Part shown: positions 51,240-62,215 of the stretch, in pieces
Layout: every line of letters starts with the position of its first letter
Numbering within the stretch: position 1 is the first letter of the stretch
Source: Pholis gunnellus
Taxonomy: Eukaryota > Chordata > Actinopteri > Perciformes > Pholidae
NCBI GenBank assembly: GCA_910591455.2
Contig: OU342822.1
Coordinates: 11,725,016 to 11,789,015 of the forward strand
Direction of reading: 5' to 3'
Length of the DNA stretch: 64,000 nucleotides
Notes under the pieces: generated by a model
The model's input: the letters and a program-made list of their open reading frames with translations, nothing else
Database searches by the model: none
What the model was told of the DNA's origin: nothing
Program-made: the position numbers and the translations under genes

Positions 51240-51889
51240 TTTGATGGACGGCTGGTTGAAGCTGGAGCGCTTGCTTTCCAATAGTAGTTGTCTGTCCCGT
51301 CAACACTGACTGCACTGCGCTCTGTTGACTGTCATGTCAGACGTTGACCTGCTCTCAGTAGGATGTGTGTAACTGCTGGAGGAACGCACCACAGCGCCCC
51401 CACGCGTTTGGGAGGGGGACTGTCCAATTCATCATAATGCAAATTTTCTATTTGAATTATTTTTCATATTATGCTTTCTAAATATTAAGTATTTGCCATA
51501 CCACATTGGTCCGGGTAACATACTTTACATAGCTTTTGTATTTTTAATGTCTATCTGTATCCTGTTCTTTTCAACCTCTGCAATTACTTAAATGTAGTCT
51601 TATTTCGTGTCACCCAAATTACGTTATTTAAGACTAAGTAACAACACAAGCAAAACACCTTTTATTTTTATACATCATCCTCTCATTATAGTAACTTTGA
51701 AATAAGGCAAAAGTATAATACTCTTATTAAACTTACAGGAGCCTTTCAGGCCCAGTGGGGTGGATTATATGATGAGTCCTTTAAATATTCATGCTACAGA
51801 TGAGCCAATATGTTACATAAGTATTAAGTTTCCATTTTAGTATATTGATGGGTAGTAATAATGGGTTTCACTCTGTAGTATTAAAAATC
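51240..51889. other. acat2 promoter side and acat2-wtap intergenic region
   Basis: About 650 bases between the acat2 start codon (51239) and the wtap polyadenylation signal. The part next to acat2 (51240-51420) is GC-richer and must hold its promoter, but no TATA box is evident. The rest is A/T-rich with nothing recognised. Confidence 0.5.
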
Positions 51890-51895
51890 TTTATT
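51890..51895 (-). terminator. wtap: wtap polyadenylation signal
   Basis: The reverse strand reads AATAAA (TTTATT on +), about 560 bases after the wtap stop codon. The 3' UTR between them has an A/T-rich run (52019-52040) but no reading frame. Confidence 0.6.
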
Positions 51896-52456
51896 GGTAT
51901 TTGGTCAGTACATGAAAAGGACTGAAGTCAGAATAATATGAACATCGCAAATAAACTACTCACAATTCAACAGTCTTTTGAACAGAATTTTTTTGTCAAT
52001 GAAAAATTAAAATTGCATTAAAAAAAAACAAAAAAAAAAACAACACAGGCCAACATCTAAAAATGACCGTGAATATTGCGAAGCTACTGTAATTCAGTGA
52101 TACTTACTGACTTTTGACGATGAGTTACAAACACCAGATGCCTGATTTCAGTGTCAAGAGCTCAAACGAGAACAGCATAGACATGCTCAAAGAAACAGCA
52201 GAATGAAACGTACTAGTTTTAAATCATACATCCACTCAATTCAAATCTAACATTAACCCATACCGGTTATATCCCTGTTTAGCAACACAAATGTGACAGA
52301 GGCGTCACGATAGGCGAGGGGAAGAGGGGGAAAACAAAATGTCTGGGGACAGCAGCGCTGTGTTACCGACTATGCATTTGTTGCCTTGTTTTGTATATTG
52401 TATAAAAAAAAAGAAAAAGAAAAAAAAAAGGAAAAGACGGTACATGTCAAAGTACA

Positions 52457-54739
52457 TTACAAAACCGCGCTGTCGCTCGTGCTGGAGTCCAGGCCGTTCT
52501 GAGTGTGCCGTGACCCTGCAGTCCTGGTGCCCTTGGTCACCAGGGCGGCCTTGTCCTCGTGGGTGTCGGCGGTGGAGTCTGTGTCGTTCGAGTGCTGAGT
52601 CAATGACGTCTCGCTGCCTGTCGGAGAGTCCACGCTCTCGTACCCTGCACTCAGCTGGCTCCCGAAACCCACGGGTCCTCCAACTCTCCCGGCGGCGGTC
52701 TGACTCCCTGACGCCTCCTCCGAGTGGTTGGACAGTTTGGTCTCGGTCTCGCCGGGGCTGGAAACCACGGGGGACATGGGAAAGTCTTCCTCGGTGCTGC
52801 TGACCTCCCGGTACAGGCTGGGCGTGGTGGTCTCGCTTCTCTGGGACGAGTTGCCATTGCTCGGTCCGTTGGAGACCCTCCCGTAGTCTTTGCCCATCGG
52901 TTCGGAAGGCGTGCTGGCCTGCTCGGGCTGGGCGGACGGTTCGGCGGACGAGCAGGAGGCGGCGGGTGAAGTCCTGCTGGGCCCGGCTCCGCTCAACGCC
53001 CCCTGGGTCTGAGACAGCTGCTGGCGGGAGTCCTTCAACTGCTGCTGCAGGACGAGGATGGTGCTCTGCATCCCCTCCACCTCCTCGTCTAGCTGGATGA
53101 TGAAGTCATTCAGCTCTGGGAGGGACCGAGATCGGCAAAGAACAAATCCACAGCAGAACGTTAAAAAGACGTACACATGACCAGCGGTCACATTTGGTAA
53201 AGAAACAAGAGATGTTCTCACCGTCTTGACTGCTCTTGAGCTCCTCACTGTACTTCTTCTGCAGGGCCAACTCGGCCTCCAGCTGGGCGATGCGTCCCTG
53301 GGACATCTGCCGACCCAGCTCCTGGTTTTCCTGAATCAGCATTCGACACTTGGCCATCAGTTTCTTCCCCGTCTGGCTGTAAGGGAGACAAGTCTCACAT
53401 CACGCAGTGAACCAGGAGACAAACACAACAAGGTGAAGTGATGCCATTGCTCTCTAACCTGGCCCGGCTCTGAATCACTCACAACGGGAGTTTCTAGATT
53501 CATTAGATTCCAATGCAATATAAAATTACTGACACAAACCGGTTCTGTGCAAATGAATGTCAAATGATTTTCTTGTATCTGTACAAACATTCTCTCTCTC
53601 TAGCTGAATTAAAGGCTAAATTATGACTATGTATGAACCATATAAGTTGCTCATTGTCGCTGAAACCCAAACAAAACAAGCTAGCTATGTGGAACTGATG
53701 CATCCATTTTTAACTGTAACTTAATTCAGCATGTTGCATATTGAAGAAAAGTGAGCACTTTAAAAACAATGGCAATTCTGTAGCAACCAAATTCAAAAAC
53801 GCACCCGCTACATCCCCGTGTGTGAACACAAAGCAGAATAAAACAATGTAACAGTGTAATATTAGATTGACACGCTACAAGAAACCCTGCAATTTAAATA
53901 TCAAGTAGCAAAATAGGAAATATTCACTGCAGAAGCAGGCACTGGTTTTGTGTAGTCATCACTTTAAAAACACACAGGAGCAAGTATTTCAGCAGTAAAA
54001 TCAAATAGCTTAAGGCTGCTTTCTCAACAGTCCAGCACACCTGTTAGATTTACATTAGCTGCATCTGTGGCTATGCTTTACACAAAGCACCGATCAAGAA
54101 GCCAAAGTTGAGAACAAAGGACAGGCACACATGTTATGTAAAACCAGAGCTAACTGCCATGGATTTAGTCTACAGATGCCGTAGGAAGTCTGGCCAGAAG
54201 GAAAAAAGAAATATTAAAAACAACAGCAAGTAACTCGGCAGCTGTACCCTAGAAGAAGTCATCACAGTGGCAACAGCTCACTGTAGTATTCTTACTTGTC
54301 ATAACAATGCAAGTGTGCACTGAAAGTTAATTAGTTAACTGCGTTTCTTCTCAGTTGGTGATTATCATAACAACTCATTTCCTTAGAGGACTGAGGAGAC
54401 ATGCTGTGTGAGAGACCGGAGTGTAACTTCGTTTTTAAAGACAGGAAAACACACAACAGACCCGACGTGTTTCACAGGTGAGAATAAAGGTTATAATGAG
54501 CTGAGGGAAAGATCGTGAGGTCAATCACAGAAATATACAAAAATACAATAAATACAGTCTCATCAACTCATAACATGACTTTTTTTAAAAGGACATTTGC
54601 ATTCACAACTTGAAAACAGGACTCAGTGCACCTACAGCAGTGTGTTTCAGTACGAATCTGAAAAATTAAGCAAAGCTTAATTCATCATAAAAGTGTAAAT
54701 AATGTACACAAAGTGTAAACAATCAAAGCCAAATCATGC

Positions 54740-54780
<41 letters not shown>

Positions 54781-57229
54781 GTAAGTGTTTGTTTTGGAGA
54801 AACAGGAGAAATGGCAATCAAAAGAAACAAGTCACAAAATAAAACATGTAAATACACTCTACCGTGGGTGGGCCCAAGTTCAAAGACACGGGCGACTGGA
54901 CCCCCGTCCCTGAACCACAGTCCTCTGTGGACCGAGGATCTGGCTCCGCTCACAGTCTCAACACCATTTCTAGTGTCTCTCCTCCCCTCCCCCCCACAGT
55001 CTTACTGTTAATCCTAGAAGCTTTCCTCACGTTACTGCAATGTATCTAGACTGTCCAAAAAAAAAGTCTTTCCCAGGCCGACTACAGGGTATGTGTGTGT
55101 GTGGCGTAATCCACAGTTAAATGTCTCTATAAACCGAGAATGGGGAATTGTCTGTAAAATGTTCAATTGCTTTGTTTGGTTGTTTTTTTTGTTTTTTAAG
55201 GCTAGGGATGCTCCCTGCCTGACTCAACCTCCACCATAGCCCCCCCTATTAAATAAGCGAACTGTCTGGTTTGAGCTGAGGGGGCGGTGGGGTGGGGTGG
55301 GGGGGGGCATATCCGTGACGGGAAGTGAGAGACCACCTCTTCGGGAACAGTCCGGACTCCTTCAGGCCCTTGGACGGTGAGGGGATACGAGGGGAGAGAG
55401 CTGAAACACAAGTGTCACCTGACCATACTGTCTTTAGGTTATGTGATATGTAGCTGGCAAAGAGTGCACGAGTACAAAAACACTTTGGTTCTGCAGTGAC
55501 TGGCTTCTCTGTAAAGTCTGAGCCTCGAGGGGCGAGTACAGCATTTGTCAGCCTTCCCCCCCCACCATAGTCCCTGCATGCCTGCAGTGAGAGTGAGGGT
55601 GGGGGGGCGTGAGGAAGTCTTGACTGTTTGTTTTTTTGGGGAGGGGGGGGGGGGGTTATTTTGATTTTGATTGTCTTTACCTATCAGGTGTAAATTTCCA
55701 GGCACTCAGTTCATTTTGGGCCTGCTCCAGTTTGTCTTTAGTCTGTTCTAGTTCAGCCTTCATTTTGAGGAAAAACAAGTTGATGGCGGGGTCCACCATG
55801 GACGACCGCAGCTGGGCTGCACTCGGCTGCTGGACTTGCTTGAGGTACTGGATCTGGGTCTGCAGGATGAAACAAACGGGTGTTACTGACCAGTAAGGCG
55901 GAGTACCCCACTACTGATGAAGAACGTTTGATTGTTAGGAGTACCAGTCCTTTAGCTTTACTGATCTTCAGTCGACGGAGACACATTTCCCCCCAAAATC
56001 AGAAGCACTAACATGATCTGGTTCTACGTTTTTAGGATTATCGACAACTTTTCAATCCCGAGCCTCTGGAGAATAAATTGGGCCCCCAGAGTATATTTAA
56101 GATAAGGCCTCCTGAAACAGTATGCTCAATTTTGAACAACATCTAGATTGATAGTCATAGCTATCAAGATTCATCCTATATTACACCAAAGCCACTTTAA
56201 ATCTCTATCACAAGCTTTTGTTAGACATAAGTTGCTCTCCTGGACACACCCAAAGTAAGAAAAACTGCCACAGTCACAGCTATGATGGAGTTCACAGATC
56301 TCATTGGATATATTTCCAAGAGAGGCAAAGGGTGTAACCAATAAGCCTCAAAGCTAGGAATCTAACCATTATAACTCAGAGCAACAAATCTTTCTAACCT
56401 CTGTGTGTGTGTGTGTGTGTGTTGTGTTCTTATCAGAATGGCATGTGCTTCCTTAAAGCCACTGGGTGATCCACTGAGCTGTCAGTCTAAAGATAAGCGC
56501 TATGGATGCCCTGCTAGACACCATTTACCTTTAGCCTACGTACCATGATAACTAATGAATAAAAGGTGTAGTGTAGAGTTTTTTCATTAAGCATTAAGAA
56601 CGTGGAGGAATAGATACATACGGTGCATTCTTGCATTTCCTGCTCCTTGGTGGCAAGCCTCATGACCAAGATGTTCTCCCTGCGCGCAGACTCCTGCTGC
56701 TGCTGCTGCTTGAGCTTCTCCTCGGACTCCTTCAGCACCGTCACGTCATTGGCTAAGACGGGGAAGAAAAGAAGATCCATCAGGAGACACGTCCACTTCA
56801 CAAGCAGCCAAATAAAAAAGGGACACAGCATGCCAAAATATAGTGTTTATTGCTGGCCGGAGACATGATATGTGCAGATGTACTTACAACATAGCTCTGT
56901 ATATTTTGCCTCCAGGACCTGGACATAGGCTTCATGCTGTTTCCACCTGAGAGGAGCACAACAAGTGTAAACATCACCAGCTCAACCTAAATAGATCAAG
57001 AATAATAAAGCTGCAGGTGTGGAGCTGTCATCTACCTCGTGCACAACTCCTCTCTGGTCAGTGTCTTCATGTCAGACTCACTGAGGCGAACCTGTAAGAC
57101 AAACAACAACTGGTTCAATAAAAGAAGTAATTCAGCTCATGTTTAGACACGAAGGGCCTCGTGACACACATGGTGAATACACTAGAAAAGGACAATCACC
57201 TTCTTGGGTAGCGGCTCCTCGTTGGTCAT
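52457..57229 (-). CDS. wtap: WT1-associated protein, m6A writer complex subunit
   Basis: Nuclear regulatory subunit that binds METTL3-METTL14 and directs m6A methylation and splicing. Coding exons in transcript order: 57200-57229, 57036-57091, 56888-56946, 56622-56752, 55681-55859, 53222-53376, 52457-53115. Total 1269 nt, 422 residues, somewhat longer than human (396 as I recall) because of the tail. The N-terminal basic signal PLPKKVRLSESD spans the exon 1/2 junction. A long coiled coil (about 60-250) includes LKESEEKLKQQQQQ, RENILVMRLATKEQEMQECT, QIQYLKQVQQPSAAQLRSSM and MAKCRMLIQENQELGRQMSQ. The C-terminal third is Ser/Thr/Gly-rich with the conserved QLSAGYESVDSPTGSE and NGLDSS. All phases fit and all introns are GT-AG. 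A noncoding first exon probably lies upstream, since an acceptor (CTTGTAG|AGTTCACGATG) precedes the start codon. Confidence 0.97.
53377..55680. other. wtap intron 5, no gene seen
   Basis: 2.3-kb intron. It contains a CA tract (54742-54776) and three G-rich runs on the + strand near its 5' (donor) end (55280-55307, 55597-55608, 55638-55655), which appear as C-runs in the pre-mRNA. No reading frame of note. Confidence 0.6.
54742..54776. repeat. (CA)n microsatellite, 35 bp
   Basis: The longest dinucleotide tract in the right half of the window. Confidence 0.95.
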
Positions 57230-57770
57230 CGTGAACTCTACAAGTATGAGAGAGAAATGGTGATTAAAGCACAGCTTGGTGTCGCGTGTAGAAGCCGCTG
57301 CAACATCTTTTTTAAGCAATAGCGCGTCGCACTAAAATACGACATGCAGGGTAAGTTTGCGAAGAATGCTTTGGTGTACGAGCAATACATGCAGCTCACG
57401 TAAACAACACGGTGGACCGAGTAAAAGTTAACGCTACCGGTCAATAAGAGCTGTCGTGCCTACTGTTAGCTGCTGTGGCAGCAACGATGCCGAGGACCAG
57501 AAATAAGCGAACCAAGGTTAACTCCGCGGTGCTAATAACATTTAGCATTCGCGAGCCAAATATAAATAACGGCTGTGAAATTACAACGTGAGGCAACAAT
57601 ATTTCCTTTATGTTCAGCCTGGCAGCATGCAATTCTTGGCTCTGTTTTCGGCTCCTTGTTATCACAAAATGGCGGTGAAGGAAACGACTCCCTCCCTTGC
57701 GCTCCTTTTCCTGAAACTAGCGGGCTCTTAGCTGCAGATTTTCGGGCCTTCAAGTCATCGAAGCACATAC

Positions 57771-57960
57771 CCAGGCCCGGTTTCTTTCGACGTTTCTGGA
57801 ACCCCCCTCGGCTTCACGGATCCTTCACAAAAGTGGCAAATTTTTTTTGCAAAGTTGTGTTTAAAACTAGCCGTGAATTTATGTGTAGTTGGCTCGCTTC
57901 TGCGTAATCACCATCATCTTCGTCACTGACGGGAGAACAGTGGCCGAGCTGCTGCACTCG
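57771..57960 (-). other. wtap: Candidate noncoding first exon of wtap
   Basis: On the reverse strand a strong donor (GGCCTGG|GTATGT) follows position 57771, and the coding exon at 57229 is preceded by an acceptor at about 57240. This gives a 5' UTR intron of about 530 bases. The upstream boundary is a guess from the GC-richer stretch. Mammalian WTAP also begins with a noncoding exon. Confidence 0.4.
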
Positions 57961-59340
57961 CGTTGCTGCAGAGTACAACCAGAGACCGGGAGAAAGACAC
58001 GGAGCTCTCACTCCGCAGAGGTTTACAGAATACAAAACGCTCCTCACGAGCCATATAATACATTCAGAGTAAAGTAACAATACACATAATGGTTATTTAC
58101 TTCGAATAAATGAATGGGATGTATTTCTTCATGCTCTTATTTCTACTTTATTGTAAGTTCAGGTTTGTAATAGCCAAATCAATCACAAAACTATAGCCGT
58201 TACTCTGTTGTTTGTTTGTTGTTTGGTTAAATCTTTGCACTACTGTTAAGTTAGTTAATTTAATATTATTCTATTTCATTCTATGTACTGTGCATTTGAT
58301 ATTTAATTGCTGGTTATTGGATTAATAAAGTAACTATCCCTCTATCTAATCTAATGTATGTGTGCTCTTCATACATGAGCATGTTTGAAAGCTGTGTACA
58401 CGAGAGCTGAAACAGTTACTTGATTAATTAATAACAACTGTATATTATTTTGAGAATCAATGATTCTAGTTCCAGCCTCTTAATTGTAAATATTTGCAGG
58501 TTTTCTGAGTTTATTATCATAATAAATGTGATGTCTTTTCATTTCAGACTGTTTGTTGGACGAATCAAGCCATTTAACGACATCCTTGAGCCCTGGGATA
58601 ATGTGACTGATATTTTTCACAGTTTTAAATTATATTTTATAAGCTACATCTATAATCCTAATAGTAACAGTCTTTGTGTAGTTTTTTGTGACAGTGGTTG
58701 TAGTGCTGGGCTGTGACTCTAACTCATTTTTTTTAGTTTATCATCAATTGTGTGTTCACTGATTTTTGAATGATGGAAATGTGTGTTGTATTGTTAGTGT
58801 GAGACATTTATGAATGAGATGTGAGGAGGTCTGGGCATCCTGCTTTTATTTTGGCCGTAAAGCAGGCCAGCAGAAAATTGTTGAGTGACAACAATAACTT
58901 ATTGGTCCATAATATCAAAGTCTGTAGTCCAGATGCATTCTTCGGTAGTTATTCTGTCTTTGTGGACCCACCAATTAAAAATACTGAGGTGTCGTTGTTT
59001 TCCTCTGAGTGATTCATTTGTCTTAATATAGACGATCTCTGACGTTGCCTCGACTGTTTGAGAAGATGCGTTCACGTGATCCTGTTAGTTTTGTTTATTG
59101 ATCGATTATTTACAATTATTATGGCTGTATTTCATTTTATTATGTATAGTTTATTTACTCTGACATTGTATTCAAAACTGAAACAGAATATCAGTCACAG
59201 ACGCATAGAGTAGTTCTTTAACTAAATATGCACTTTTTTGCGTGAGGTATCTCCATTATATATTATGTTTAGATTAATTCAGAAATACCATATTTTCATC
59301 TAACATGTCATCATATATAGACTATCAATATGTCTGAGAG
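57961..59340. other. wtap-sod2 intergenic region
   Basis: The divergent genes wtap (-) and sod2 (+) are separated by about 1.4 kb. It is A/T-rich, with a fragment resembling a fish retroelement tail around 58230-58370 (gattaataaagtaactatcc). No recognisable reading frame; the promoters of both genes must lie at its edges. Confidence 0.5.
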
Positions 59341-59495
59341 GAGAGTTGGCCTCAGGTGAGGTTTGTGTCACTCCTGCGCACTCCCCTCAACACCCCCAAG
59401 TGAAGATAATGGTACGGTCGGCTGCGCTGTCAAGTTGAAATAGCTCAGTTCAAGGGCAGTTACTAGTTTGTCTGCTCTGTCCTGTGAGCTCTATC

Positions 59496-61749
59496 ATGAC
59501 CATGCTGTGCAGAGTTGGCCAAGTGCGCAGGTAAAACTGATACCATTTTACTATTAAGTGTCCTTTTCCTGATCAAAGAGCACAAGGAGTTAGGACTCCT
59601 GCTAGCAGCGATGGTTCCTGAACTTGAGTTGTTTATTCTGAGCTAACATGCAGCTAGCCAGGATGCTAACTTCGTTTAGCAGCTCAGCGAGGCTTGTGGC
59701 GCACAAACTGAAGGATTTTGAACTATAGCATCGTCCTGTACTCGTATGTCATGTCATGGATTGATAATTGAATGCTGTTATATTTGGACACGCTTTGTTA
59801 TTCAGGGCTAACCCGGTGCCATCAGCTCATAGGTTAGTTAACTTTCCTTAATCTACAATCAACACCTGACTATTATCAGGCTTGTCGAGCTGTTATTCCT
59901 AACTGTACCAGGCTATCTTGGGCTAATACTTTAATCAGACAGGCACCACTGTCGGCTTAGTTATTATTGTACCTCTGTATATGTGGAAAGATAGGGGAGC
60001 ACCACTTAAATTAAGAATCCCCAAATGTTGTTGGTTTTGGAAAGTCCAATCAGTAGCTAATTGTGAACACGAGATACTTTTACTCAAGTCAGTCTCAAAC
60101 TCCTCCTCCATGGACCATTATTGGGAGACTGATTTTGTGGACTCACAGTGTTTTTAGCTCTCTAGTTTTTTCAGAGAGTGTAGTTCCCCTTTAAAATCAG
60201 TCACGTGCCAATTTCCCTCTTATGTCGGCTCTAAACCAGACTAACGGCTCCCTTTGAGCTCCTATGGTTGGTAAGTTTGTCCTCTGCTTTTTGTCAGGTG
60301 TGCAGCCAGCCTCAGCCAAACTATCAGCCAGGTAGCTGCATCGAGGCAGAAGCACACGCTCCCTGACCTGGCCTACGACTATGGTGCCCTGGAGCCCCAC
60401 ATCAATGCAGAGATCATGCAGCTGCACCACAGCAAGCATCACGCCACATATGTGAACAACCTCAACGTTACAGAGGAGAAATATCAGGAGGCACTAGCAA
60501 AGGGTACGCAACGCAAACTCATCACTACATTGCTTTTGTGTAAGAAATAATGAACTAAATATACATCTCAAGCTGTCTTTGTAATTCTATCTTCTATTCT
60601 ATCCACATCAGTCCCATTCAACAGATGTGTCTTTGTGTTTGACTTGTATTTTAGGAGATGTGACGGCTCAGATTGCTCTCCAGCCAGCTCTGAAGTTCAA
60701 CGGTGGAGGCCACATAAATCACACTATTTTCTGGACAAACCTCTCCCCGAATGGTGGCGACGAGCCACAGGGTAAGGCATTTAAAACGCCGAACAGCTTG
60801 TCGTCTCTCTCTCTCATTTTTCCTAAACTTCTTTGTTTTGTAGTTGACCTGAACCTGCACACGTGACTCTGTAATGTGACGAGCCTGCTAGTAGTGCTGG
60901 ATCCACTGTGCGAACAGCCAACTGAGCTTAAAGCTGCACTGAGGTGCACTCTGTGCAGCTTTAAGCTCATTGTTTTCAGTTTATAACCTCTTACAAACAA
61001 GGTGTGCTTGGCTGTGGGAATATCATCATTGTGTTACATTTTGGTAGTTTCCTTTTATCATTCTGCCCCCTAGTGGTCGAAGAAGCTGCCTAGTTGGGTT
61101 ATGTGGAGACATCCTTTAGTGTGGCTGGCCTCAAATTAAATTGTGCTTTTTTTTTCATTGTTTTTCAAGAATAAGTAGAACATAATTTCCAGACGGTATG
61201 AGGCTGACGCAGCATCTCTCTTCCAGATAATACAGAATCTATAGACAAAAGGTCTATAAACTGTGTAGACATTTAAGTTTCCTGAAAATGCTTTTTGATT
61301 TAGCTCTTTTGCTTTTAGAAGTAGCATCTGTCTGTGTCGCTTCTTGCAGGGGAGCTGCTGGAGGCCATTAAGCGGGACTTTGGCTCCTTACAGAAGATGA
61401 AGGAGAAGATGTCTGCTGCTACAGTGGCAGTGCAGGGCTCTGGCTGGGGCTGGCTGGGCTACGACAAGGAGAGCGGAAGACTTCGTATCGCTGCTTGTGC
61501 TAACCAGGACCCCCTGCATGGGACTACAGGTCTGTTGAAAACCGCTTTGATGGCTTTGTTTCATGAGTGCCGGATCTTTACCTCCGTTGTCTCTGACCCT
61601 CAGGCCTCATCCCCCTCCTCGGTATCGACGTATGGGAGCATGCCTACTACCTTCAGTACAAAAATGTGCGGCCGGACTACGTTAAGGCCATCTGGAATGT
61701 CATCAACTGGGAGAATGTGAGCGAGCGGCTCCAGTCGGCCAAAAAGTAG
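59496..61749 (+). CDS. sod2: Mitochondrial manganese superoxide dismutase
   Basis: Converts superoxide to hydrogen peroxide and oxygen in the mitochondrial matrix; homotetramer with one Mn per subunit. Exons: 59496-59530, 60298-60503, 60655-60771, 61350-61529, 61604-61749. The product is 227 residues from the first ATG, or 225 from the ATG at 59502, which gives MLCRVG and matches the usual fish start; both have A at -3. The N-terminal 27 residues (counted from 59502) are Arg/Ser-rich without acids, as in a matrix presequence, and the mature chain (KHTLPDLAYDYGALEPH...) has 198 residues as in human. Mn ligands are all present: His53 (QLHHSKHH), His101 (NHTIFW), Asp186 and His190 (DVWEHAYY); the active-site Gln is in CANQDP. 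All phases fit. Confidence 0.98.
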
Positions 61750-62215
61750 AACCTGCTCTTCAAATAGTCCCTTTTCATCCTGACCTGGGTAAAATAGTAG
61801 TTGCAATTAATGTTCCGTTTTACATTGCATGGAGCACTGTGGGGTTTTCTTTGCCTTTCATATGATCAGCCTCATTAAAGTTGATTCATTTAACTCTAAA
61901 ATATTTCCTACGTTGGTCCAGATAATGTTGCCTTCGTGGCAGACTTGAAGCCCTGCACTCGCACAGTTTAACGCAAACTTTAAAAATGATTTGCAAGTGC
62001 TTTTTGGCTCAGGTCTGTTCCCGACTACTTCTTCTTTCAAGCGCACAAATTGGCCACCTTTCCCATCAAGGCTGGCTACTGTTAATCTCAACCATTGGCT
62101 GCCATTCATGTGAACTAGGTGTCCGATAACCAGAGTGCACATTCAGTGAGTTTCGTCACACTAAAATCAGACCATGTTATTGCAAGTCCATGCTTTTGAT
62201 GTATTATAATAAAGA
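61750..62215 (+). other. sod2: sod2 3' UTR (inferred extent)
   Basis: Noncoding sequence from the TAG (61747-61749) to AATAAA at 62208-62213. No reading frame. Confidence 0.6.
62208..62213 (+). terminator. sod2: sod2 polyadenylation signal
   Basis: AATAAA about 460 bases after the stop. A further AATAAA-like site near 62334 is an alternative. Confidence 0.65.
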
